A DNA stretch of 64,000 nt, taken from positions 310,001 through 374,000 of the forward strand of contig JANQON010000003.1 of NCBI GenBank assembly GCA_028289605.1, in the 5' to 3' direction. Position 1 is the stretch's first letter. The number at the start of each line of letters is the position of its first letter. The translations under genes were made by a program, and so were the position numbers. Shown here piece by piece: positions 42,230-49,674 of this stretch. Under the pieces are notes generated by a model, which was not told the origin of the DNA, ran no database searches, and saw nothing but the letters and a program-made list of their open reading frames with translations. Source of the DNA: Hyphococcus sp. Its GTDB lineage: Bacteria; Pseudomonadota; Alphaproteobacteria; Caulobacterales; Parvularculaceae.

Positions 42230-42311
42230 CCCGCCGCTCGCCTATAGATACATGTCGTTGTCGGATTGGCGCGATCGATCCGTACAAGACATAAACCATG
42301 GGACCGGGCCG

Positions 42312-43748
42312 ATGGCGTTGTCGCCGCGCAAACGCGAACAGTTAACAGCCTTTCTTGGCAGTCTGCCGACGGCGACGGCTGTCAAGCTTTTCGCGGCGCT
42401 GGAAGCGGATCGCGCGGCCTCGGCGAGCGGGGCCGGCGGACTTCCCCATAATGAATTGCTTGAGGATTTGCGCGCCCGCCTGATTGCGCAAGGGGCGGTG
42501 CTGCCGGCGCGGCGGACTGACGCGAAACGCCGGTTTTTCACGCCCTTTGAGGACTTTTTTGTGGGCGAGCGCCGCGGCCGTAAACGGTCGGGCGTCATTC
42601 CGCGCTCCTCGCTTGAGCCGATCTGGCGCGTCATGATGCGCGAAACGGCTTTGTCGGAAGCCGCATTCGCAGCAGCCGGTCTCGACGACGCCATCCGCGA
42701 GCGCCGCGACACCGATGATCTGGAGCGTGCGCTCTTTATCGCCGCCGAGGCGGGCCTGGCGCGACTCTGCGATGCGGCCATGGTCGAATCCGGCGTGCGC
42801 GAACGGCTCGCCGAAACCCTTGGCGGCGAAGCGGTGTTCGCCGACATGCAGGAGCTGCGCCGTCTGTTGAGCGGCGTTGACTATCTCAAACACCTGCAGC
42901 GCACCTTGCGCGCCGGCGCCAGCGCCATGTCGGAAGAAGACTTCTACGCATTGCGTACGCTGTTTTTGTCCGCACACGATCAATCGCCGAAGCTTGGCGC
43001 GTTTTTGCTGCTCGCCGTAAAGGGCCGCCTCGACAAGCCGTGGCGGGCGCTGGCGCTCTACTATCACTTTGCGCGCAGCGCCGATGAGCGCCTCGATGTC
43101 GCCCGCGACGCGGCCGCGGCGCTGCCCGAAGCGCTGTTTGAAGATCTCGAAGCGCTGGCCCGTAACCTTGAACGCGACGGCGCCGACGCCGAACAGTTCG
43201 ACGCCCAGGCGGCGCGGATGCGCGTGACCTGGTTCGCCGACTACGCCGACGGTCTCGCCAGCCAGGCCGCCAAGATCGGCGACAATGTCTCCCTTAACCG
43301 GGTTGAAGCCTGCCGCGACGTGGCGGCGGAGGCCTTTGAACGCTTCTGCGAATTAGGGCTGACCGCCATTCGCCGGGCCCTGCCGGTGCGCCAGTCCGGG
43401 GGATCGACGTTGTTGCGGGCGCAACGGCCCGATTTCGCCAACCCGCTCGGGGGCCACGCGGTCGAACAGGCGAGCGAAGCGGCCGCCATGATCGCCGCGG
43501 CGCCGGTGCTGGCGGCGAGGCTCGGCGCCGCCGCCGACGTCGCCGCCTCCATCGCCAAGGACGCCCGGGAAAAAACCACGTCCTTCGCGAACGATCTCGT
43601 CACCGAGATCCGCGCCGCCGAAGGGGCCGAGCGCGTCGCGGCCCGGCGGTTGTTGGATCAGACCCTGATGATCGCCGATCCCTTGCTCGAAAGTGAAGAA
43701 GCAGGCCTTATTCGTGATCGCGCCGATGCTGCCGCGGTGACCGTCTGA
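42312..43748 (+). CDS. Conserved hypothetical alpha-helical protein
   Basis: 478 aa from the ATG at 42312 (an ATG at 42252 is an alternative). Almost entirely helical, rich in Ala, Arg, Glu and Leu, no signal peptide or membrane segment. A basic segment near residues 65-100 (RRTDAKRRFFTPFEDFFVGE then RRGRKRSG) could contact nucleic acid or membrane. The rest has helix pairs such as FEDLEALARNLERDGADAEQ. I do not recognise the family. It follows the DnaJ-like gene by 82 bases on the same strand and ends before a family A repeat. Function not assigned. Confidence 0.8.
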   Translation: MALSPRKREQLTAFLGSLPTATAVKLFAALEADRAASASGAGGLPHNELLEDLRARLIAQGAVLPARRTDAKRRFFTPFEDFFVGERRGRKRSGVIPRSSLEPIWRVMMRETALSEAAFAAAGLDDAIRERRDTDDLERALFIAAEAGLARLCDAAMVESGVRERLAETLGGEAVFADMQELRRLLSGVDYLKHLQRTLRAGASAMSEEDFYALRTLFLSAHDQSPKLGAFLLLAVKGRLDKPWRALALYYHFARSADERLDVARDAAAALPEALFEDLEALARNLERDGADAEQFDAQAARMRVTWFADYADGLASQAAKIGDNVSLNRVEACRDVAAEAFERFCELGLTAIRRALPVRQSGGSTLLRAQRPDFANPLGGHAVEQASEAAAMIAAAPVLAARLGAAADVAASIAKDAREKTTSFANDLVTEIRAAEGAERVAARRLLDQTLMIADPLLESEEAGLIRDRADAAAVTV

Positions 43749-43775
43749 GGGTAGAGTGCGGCGTACCATTATCCT

Positions 43776-43862
43776 CCGCTCATCCCGGCGAAAGCCGGGA
43801 TCTTGGGCGGCACGTTCCGAGCCCAGCTTCCTGAGGTCCCGGCCTGCGCCGGGATGAGCGGG
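43776..43862. repeat. Family A palindromic repeat, copy 11 (short form)
   Basis: CCGCTCATCCCGGCGAAAGC at the left; CCCGGCCTGCGCCGGGATGA then GCGGG at the right; no inner module. Confidence 0.9.
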
Positions 43863-43926
43863 TTGTTGTTTGGGGAGCACCCAAAGAAATCAGAGACCAC
43901 TAACCGCCAACAACAAAGAAGAGACC

Positions 43927-45132
43927 ATGACAGGCGAAACCAGAAAGACCGCATTTGACGGCGCCGGCGGCGAGACGCTCGCCGCTGCGCTTGAACTCCC
44001 CGTCGGTAAGCCGCGCGCTTACGCCCTGTTCGCGCATTGCTTTACCTGTTCAAAGGACATCAAGGCGGCGCGCGAAATCGCCCGCGCCCTGCGCGCGCAA
44101 GGGTTCGCCGTGTTGCGGTTTGACTTTACCGGGCTCGGGGGGTCGGAAGGCGATTTCGCCAACACGAATTTTTCCTCCAACGTTGAAGACCTGATCGCCG
44201 CCGCAGACTTTATGCGCCGCGAGTTTGAAGCGCCGTCGGTGTTGATCGGTCATTCTCTCGGCGGCGCCGCAGCGATCGTCGCCGGCACGCGTATCGACGA
44301 AGTCAAAGCTGTCGCCACCATCGGCGCGCCGGCGGAAGCTGATCACGTGACCCTGCAGATCAAGGACAAGGAAGCGGAGATCCGCGAACGGGGCGCGGCG
44401 GAAGTCCAGCTCGCCGGTCGTCCGTTTACAGTGAAGTCCCAATTCCTCGACGATCTGAAGAACCAGCATGTTCTCGAATGCGCGGGATCGTTAAAAAAAC
44501 CGCTTCTCGTCATGCATGCGCCGCTGGACAATACGGTCGGCATCGAAAATGCGACCAAGATTTTTGTCGCCGCCAAGCATCCGAAGAGCTTCGTTAGTCT
44601 TGATACGGCCGATCATCTGTTGTCGCAGACGCAAGACGCCCGCTACGCCGCCGGCGTGCTCGCGTCCTGGGCCGCCCGCTATATCGATGCGCCGGCCGAC
44701 GCCGATCCGGCCGAGACCCGCCGCGCCGACACCCATGACGGCGGAACGGCGACCATGATCCCCGACAAGCGCATCGCGGTCGCCGCCTCAGCCGGGGGCC
44801 ACCAGATCGTCATCGACGCCGACAAGGAAGACGGCGGTGACGGGCTCGGCCCCAATCCGACGCGGCTGGTGGAAGCCGCGCTCGCCGCCTGTTCGGTCAT
44901 CACGCTCAGGATGTACGCCGCGCGCAAGCGTTGGACCCTCGACGGCCTGACGGTCAAAGTCGAACGGGCCAAGGGCGAAGACGCCCATGTCGCCCGGGTC
45001 CTGGAGAAGACGATCGAGGTCGCCGGCGATCTTGATGAGGCCCAGAAAGCGCGCCTGCACGAGATTTCGGACCGCTGTCCGGTGCACCGCATGCTTGCCG
45101 AGGGCGTGGAGATTCGCTCTGAAATGGCCTGA
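43927..45132 (+). CDS. Alpha/beta hydrolase - OsmC fusion protein
   Basis: 401 aa; start chosen at 43927 after AAGAAGAG. Residues 1-250 form an alpha/beta hydrolase (HCFTCSKDIKAAREIARALR; nucleophile elbow GHSLGGAA; catalytic His near DTADHLLS). Residues about 265-401 are an OsmC/Ohr domain with the peroxidatic Cys pair in AALAACSVITLRMYAARK and SDRCPVHRML. OsmC proteins reduce organic peroxides with thiols. Fusions of this type are known but their substrate is not. Both active sites look intact. It would help against peroxide stress in the cytoplasm. Confidence 0.95.
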   Translation: MTGETRKTAFDGAGGETLAAALELPVGKPRAYALFAHCFTCSKDIKAAREIARALRAQGFAVLRFDFTGLGGSEGDFANTNFSSNVEDLIAAADFMRREFEAPSVLIGHSLGGAAAIVAGTRIDEVKAVATIGAPAEADHVTLQIKDKEAEIRERGAAEVQLAGRPFTVKSQFLDDLKNQHVLECAGSLKKPLLVMHAPLDNTVGIENATKIFVAAKHPKSFVSLDTADHLLSQTQDARYAAGVLASWAARYIDAPADADPAETRRADTHDGGTATMIPDKRIAVAASAGGHQIVIDADKEDGGDGLGPNPTRLVEAALAACSVITLRMYAARKRWTLDGLTVKVERAKGEDAHVARVLEKTIEVAGDLDEAQKARLHEISDRCPVHRMLAEGVEIRSEMA

Positions 45133-45239
45133 TTTTTAACAATTTTTAATGGGAGAATTTGGCTTTGCGCCGGTCTTTGTAGTGCCTATCTGGCCTATAT
45201 CGCGCGGGGCGAATCTGAGCGTATGTAGTTTGAGGAAAC

Positions 45240-46715
45240 ATGGTTGAACGAAAAATGAAGTCTTTCCGCTCCGGATTGTTGGCGGCCTCCGCCGTTATTG
45301 TGTCGCTGGGCGCGGCGACGTCTGTGAACGCCCAGGCGCCGCGGCTGATGGCCCCGCCCGTCGCCGTCGACGGCACGCCGTCTCTGGCGCCGCTGGTCGA
45401 GCGGGTCAGCCCCGCCGTCGTCAGCGTGCTGGTTGAGCGCGAAGTGCAGTCGAGCCCCCTGCCGAGCCAGTTTGAGGAATTTTTCAATTTTCGTTTCGGG
45501 CCGCCCGAGCGCCGCAGCGATCCCTTCGACGACGGCTCGCGCCGCATGCAAGCGGAAGGCTCCGGTTTCTTCATCGACGATGACGGTCATATCGTCACCA
45601 ACAATCATGTGGTCGCCGACGCCGACAAAGTGCGCGTGCGCCTCGCCAACGGCGATGAGGTCGATGCGGAAATTGTCGGCGCCGATCCGCTGACGGATCT
45701 GGCGGTCCTGAAAGTCGAAGAGCAAAAAGACCAGGCCTATGTGGAATTCGCCGAAGGGGTGAATTTGCGCGTCGGCGACTATGTGGTCGCGGTGGGCAAT
45801 CCTTACGGCCTTGGCGGCACGGTCACCAGCGGCATCGTTTCCGCCATCGGCGGCCAGAACCGCGAAAACCAGTATCTCGATTTCATTCAGATCGACGCGC
45901 CGATTAACCGCGGTAATTCCGGCGGACCGACCTTTGACCTCAAGGGCCGCGTCGTCGGCGTCAACACAGCAATATTCTCGCCCAATGGCGGCAGCGTCGG
46001 CATCGGTTTTGCGATCCCCGCCAAGGTCGCGAGCGAAACCGTTTCGCAACTGATCGCCAACGGCTCGGTCACCCGCGGCTGGCTCGGCATCCAATTGCAG
46101 GAGCTGACGACGGAGCTCGCCGCGGCGCTTGAGCTGAAGTCGCGCAACGGCGTCCTTGTCGGCGAAGTGCTCGACGGCACGCCGGCGGCGAAAGCCGGTC
46201 TTGAAGACGGCGATCTGATCACCGACGTTTCCGGCGAAAAAGTCGACACGCCGAACGAGCTGTCGCGACGCGTGGCGTCGTTTGCGCCGGGCGACAAGGT
46301 GAAAGTCAAAGTCGTTCGCGACGGCCGCGAGAAAGTGATCAACGTGACGCTCGGACTGCGCGATGATTCAACGCTCGCCGACAACGACAATGCGCCGCAA
46401 AGCGACGACTCCGACACGCTGTCCTCCGATGTCGGGGTTCGCGTGTCGGAGCTTAACGACACGCTGCGCCAGCAATTCCGCGTGCCCGACGACGTCGAAG
46501 GCGTGATCGTCACCGGCGTGCGGCCGGGCAGCCCGGCGGAGGACGCCGGCTTGCGCCCGGGCGCTGTCATCCTTCAGGTCGAAGGCGAAGACGTCAGAAC
46601 GCGCCGGCAGTTGAGCGACAAAATCGACAATGCGCGAGAATCCGGCAAAGAAGCTGTTTTGATGCGCATGCAGTTCGGCGCGAACCGGCAATTCGGCGCC
46701 TTGTCTCTGGAATAG
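45240..46715 (+). CDS. degP: DegP/HtrA-type periplasmic serine protease
   Basis: 491 aa, start after TTTGAGGAAAC. Signal peptide covers residues 1-30 (LLAASAVIVSLGAATSVNAQ). The trypsin-like domain has H123 (TNNHVVADA), D153 (DPLTDLAVLK) and S227 (NRGNSGGP). Two PDZ domains follow (VLVGEVLDGTPAAKAGLEDG and VIVTGVRPGSPAEDAGLRPG). It degrades or refolds damaged envelope proteins. The downstream response regulator and kinase suggest an envelope-stress unit, a layout common in alphaproteobacteria. The acidic linker between PDZ domains is Asp/Ser-rich. Confidence 0.95.
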   Translation: MVERKMKSFRSGLLAASAVIVSLGAATSVNAQAPRLMAPPVAVDGTPSLAPLVERVSPAVVSVLVEREVQSSPLPSQFEEFFNFRFGPPERRSDPFDDGSRRMQAEGSGFFIDDDGHIVTNNHVVADADKVRVRLANGDEVDAEIVGADPLTDLAVLKVEEQKDQAYVEFAEGVNLRVGDYVVAVGNPYGLGGTVTSGIVSAIGGQNRENQYLDFIQIDAPINRGNSGGPTFDLKGRVVGVNTAIFSPNGGSVGIGFAIPAKVASETVSQLIANGSVTRGWLGIQLQELTTELAAALELKSRNGVLVGEVLDGTPAAKAGLEDGDLITDVSGEKVDTPNELSRRVASFAPGDKVKVKVVRDGREKVINVTLGLRDDSTLADNDNAPQSDDSDTLSSDVGVRVSELNDTLRQQFRVPDDVEGVIVTGVRPGSPAEDAGLRPGAVILQVEGEDVRTRRQLSDKIDNARESGKEAVLMRMQFGANRQFGALSLE

Positions 46716-46857
46716 GGCGCACCGTGAAACAGATGAGCAGCGCATGCATATAGCAGGCAGCTAGCGAACCACCAGCGGCGGAGCGCGCCAGAACGGCGCC
46801 CTCCGCCGCTTGTCTTTTGAAGAGTAGCCGAATTACAAAATTGTCAGGGTAGAAATT

Positions 46858-47541
46858 ATGAGAATACTGTTGATCGAAGATGACGCTGAGGCCGCGGCCT
46901 ACGCCGCAAAGGGTCTGCGCGAGGCGGGTCATGTGGTTGATCATGCGCTTGACGGCGAGTCCGGTCTCAATATGGCGGGCGTCGGCGGTTATGACGCCTA
47001 TATCATCGACCGCATGCTGCCTAAGACCGACGGGCTCAGCCTGCTCGCCAGCCGGCGCGATCATGGGGACGAAACACCGGCGCTGTTTTTGTCCGCACTC
47101 GGAGAAGTTGATGATCGCGTGTCGGGCCTGAACGCCGGCGGCGACGACTATCTCGTCAAGCCCTACGCCATGCAGGAATTGCTCGCCCGGGTGGAGGCGT
47201 TGGGCCGGCGCCGCGCTAGCGAGCCCGCTGCGGTGACCACGCGCTTTAAGGTCGGCGATCTTGAGCTTGATCTCTTAACGCGCACGGTCCGCCGCGCCGC
47301 GCAGAAGATCGATCTGCAGCCGCGCGAGTTTCGCCTGCTGGAGTATCTGATGCGCCACGCCGGCCAGGTCGTCACCCGCACCATGCTGCTGGAGAATGTC
47401 TGGGAGTATCATTTCGATCCGCAGACCAATGTCATCGACGTTCACATCTCCCGGCTGCGCTCCAAGATCGACAAGGATTTCGACAAGCCCTTGTTGAAGA
47501 CGGTTCGCGGCGCAGGCTATACGATTTCAGAGGACGACTAA
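46858..47541 (+). CDS. OmpR/PhoB-family response regulator
   Basis: 227 aa. The receiver domain (residues 1-115) has the acidic pair in LLIEDDAEA, the phosphoacceptor Asp in YIIDRMLP, and Lys in DYLVKPYAMQELL. The winged-helix DNA-binding domain (residues 130-227) ends with the usual NVIDVHISRLRSKIDKDF, RGAGYTI. It pairs with the kinase 110 bases downstream. The gene follows degP and may control it (inference). The gap between regulator and kinase holds no gene. Confidence 0.95.
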   Translation: MRILLIEDDAEAAAYAAKGLREAGHVVDHALDGESGLNMAGVGGYDAYIIDRMLPKTDGLSLLASRRDHGDETPALFLSALGEVDDRVSGLNAGGDDYLVKPYAMQELLARVEALGRRRASEPAAVTTRFKVGDLELDLLTRTVRRAAQKIDLQPREFRLLEYLMRHAGQVVTRTMLLENVWEYHFDPQTNVIDVHISRLRSKIDKDFDKPLLKTVRGAGYTISEDD

Positions 47542-47650
47542 CCGCGATCGCGGCGCCATAGAAGCGTCGCCGGCGGGGAGGGGCGAGACCATGACTGTCG
47601 GCGCCGCCAATATCGAGGCGGCCTTCATTCGCGCCGGTTGGATCGAATAG

Positions 47651-49081
47651 ATGCTGCGCATCTTTCGCACCACCTCGTTTCGCTTCACGCTCTTTTTCGT
47701 CCTCCTCTTCACCTGGGCGGTCGGTGTTCTGGGCGCCTTCGTCTATCGCGCATCCTTTGGCGCCGCGGCGGAACAAACCGACCAGATCATCAATGCCGAG
47801 CTGGACGTCCTGGCGGCGCTCTTCGGGGAACGCGGTCCCGGCGATCTCACCCGCGCCATTCGCCAGCGCACCGGCTGGCGGGACGATGCGATTTACATGC
47901 TGATCGGCGCGCCCTCCGGGGCGGAGCTCGCGGGCAACCTGACCGCGCTGCCTCCTGAAGCGTTGACGGCGGAGGGAGCGTTTTTCGACTTCGTCTATGA
48001 GCGCCCTGAGCTTGACGCCGCCGGGCGCGAGATCGGCGTGCAGCTGCGGCCCGCCCGGGGCAAGCTGGCGCGGTTCCGCGCTTCTCCGGATGCTGAGCAA
48101 TCCTTTCTTGTGGTGGTCGCCAGGGATGTTTCGTCCCGGGAGTTTCTCCGGGACCGGTTGGCGGAAGTCTTCCAACGCATTCTGGTGGCGACGATTGTTC
48201 TCGGCATCATTGTCGGGCTGTTGTTTTCGCGCTCTCTTCTGGCGCGGGTCGAGACCGTCAACAAAACCGCGCGGGCGATCCGCGCCGGGGATTTGTCCCG
48301 ACGCATTCCGCGCACCGGCGCCGGGGACGAGCTCGACCACCTAAGTGAAAACCTCAACGCCATGCTGGATCAAATCGAGCGGCTGATGACCGGTATGCGC
48401 GACGTGTCCGACAATATCGCCCATGACCTTAGATCGCCGCTGACCCGCATCCGCAATCGCCTGACCGACGCCATGGAAGGCGATGTGGAGAAGAAGGAAA
48501 CGGCGCTGCAGGCGACGCTCGAAGACACCGAACGGATGTTGGCGACGTTCAACGCGTTGTTGTCGATTGCGCGTATTCGTTCCGGGGAAGGCGCCGGCGC
48601 CATGGCCCCGATCGATATCGTCGCTGTCGCCGAAGAAATGGCGGAGCTCTATGAACCGGCCGCCCAGGACGCCGGGTTCGCCCTCAATCTCATCACCGCG
48701 CCGACCCCGCCGGTGAAAGGCTCGCGCGAATTGGTCAGCCAGGCCGTGGCCAATTTCCTCGACAACGCGCTGAAATACGCCGAGGGCGGTTCGGTTATCG
48801 AAGTGAAGGCCGGCCCCCATCCAAAGGGCGGCGCGGTGTTAAGCGTCGCTGACGACGGCATGGGGATTGCGCCGGAAGATCGCGAGCGCGTGCTGGAGCG
48901 TTTCGTCCGGCTGGAAGAAAGCCGCTCAACCCCCGGCAGCGGGTTGGGACTGTCCCTTGTGGCGGCGATCGCCCGCGCCCATGGCGCAAGCCTGCGCATT
49001 GAAGACGGGTTGCCTCGGGACGCTGACGGCGGTCGCGGCTTGCGCATGGTCCTGCACTTTCCGGCGACTGTCGCCGGCTAG
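47651..49081 (+). CDS. HAMP-domain sensor histidine kinase
   Basis: 476 aa. Two membrane helices (near residues 12-32 and 175-197) enclose a periplasmic sensor loop of about 140 residues with no known domain. HAMP follows (SRSLLARVETVNKTARAIRA). The phosphoacceptor is H258 in NIAHDLRSPLTRIRNRL, and the ATPase domain has the N box (VANFLDNALKYA), G1 (VADDGMGIAPEDRERV) and G2 (GSGLGLSLVAAI). It phosphorylates the upstream regulator. Signal is unknown; envelope stress is a guess from degP. Confidence 0.95.
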   Translation: MLRIFRTTSFRFTLFFVLLFTWAVGVLGAFVYRASFGAAAEQTDQIINAELDVLAALFGERGPGDLTRAIRQRTGWRDDAIYMLIGAPSGAELAGNLTALPPEALTAEGAFFDFVYERPELDAAGREIGVQLRPARGKLARFRASPDAEQSFLVVVARDVSSREFLRDRLAEVFQRILVATIVLGIIVGLLFSRSLLARVETVNKTARAIRAGDLSRRIPRTGAGDELDHLSENLNAMLDQIERLMTGMRDVSDNIAHDLRSPLTRIRNRLTDAMEGDVEKKETALQATLEDTERMLATFNALLSIARIRSGEGAGAMAPIDIVAVAEEMAELYEPAAQDAGFALNLITAPTPPVKGSRELVSQAVANFLDNALKYAEGGSVIEVKAGPHPKGGAVLSVADDGMGIAPEDRERVLERFVRLEESRSTPGSGLGLSLVAAIARAHGASLRIEDGLPRDADGGRGLRMVLHFPATVAG

Positions 49082-49280
49082 CGGTGACGCGTTGCAGCGA
49101 ATCACATGGCGCCGAATCAGGCGCCTGATTCGTTTGAACAATTTTCATATTTCCTTGCCGCCAAGCGGATTTCTCGCAGAACGCCCTTGCGCGAAAGAGC
49201 AAATCAGCGGCGTTTACAAAGTGAGGCGCAGCGCCGCGCGGGGCCGCGGTCTCAAGTCATCACAAGAGAGGAATAAAAAA

Positions 49281-49565
49281 ATGAGCAAAGCTGACTTCAT
49301 CGCCAACGTCGCCAAATCGGGCGATATGAGCAACGCCGAAGCCAAGCGCGTTGTCGAACTTGTTTTCGGCGAGATCGAAGCAGGCCTGAAGCGCGCCAAG
49401 AAAGACGGTAAGTTCACCATCGGTACTTTCGGCACGTTCACGGTTTCCAAGCGCGCCGCCCGCAAGGGTCGCAATCCGCGCACCGGCGAAGAGATTAAAA
49501 TCAAGGCGTCGAAGTCATTGCGCTTCCGCCCGTCGTCGAGCCTGAAAGGCGCCGCCGGCTGCTAG
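49281..49565 (+). CDS. hupB: HU-family DNA-binding protein
   Basis: 94 aa, strong ribosome site (AGAGAGGAATAAAAAA). The full HU fold is present: the N-terminal helices (KADFIANVAKSGDMSNAEAK), the core (KFTIGTFGTFTVSKRAARKG) and the DNA-binding arm RNPRTGEEIKIKASKSLRFR. It bends and compacts DNA as a dimer. The Lys/Ala C-terminal tail of some HU variants is absent. It is monocistronic, followed by a clear terminator; high expression is likely from its codon use. Confidence 0.96.
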   Translation: MSKADFIANVAKSGDMSNAEAKRVVELVFGEIEAGLKRAKKDGKFTIGTFGTFTVSKRAARKGRNPRTGEEIKIKASKSLRFRPSSSLKGAAGC

Positions 49566-49588
49566 TTTTACCAGCGGTTTGAATGAAG

Positions 49589-49625
49589 AACCGCCGTTCG
49601 GCGCCCCGCCGGCGGCGGTTTTTTT
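49589..49625 (+). terminator. Rho-independent terminator of the HU gene
   Basis: Stem AACCGCCG / CGGCGGTT with a GC-rich loop and seven T residues at the end. Confidence 0.88.
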
Positions 49626-49674
49626 GCGTTCCGCGCTGGCGCTGCGAGCCGGACCGTGATGAGTTTAAAAAACC

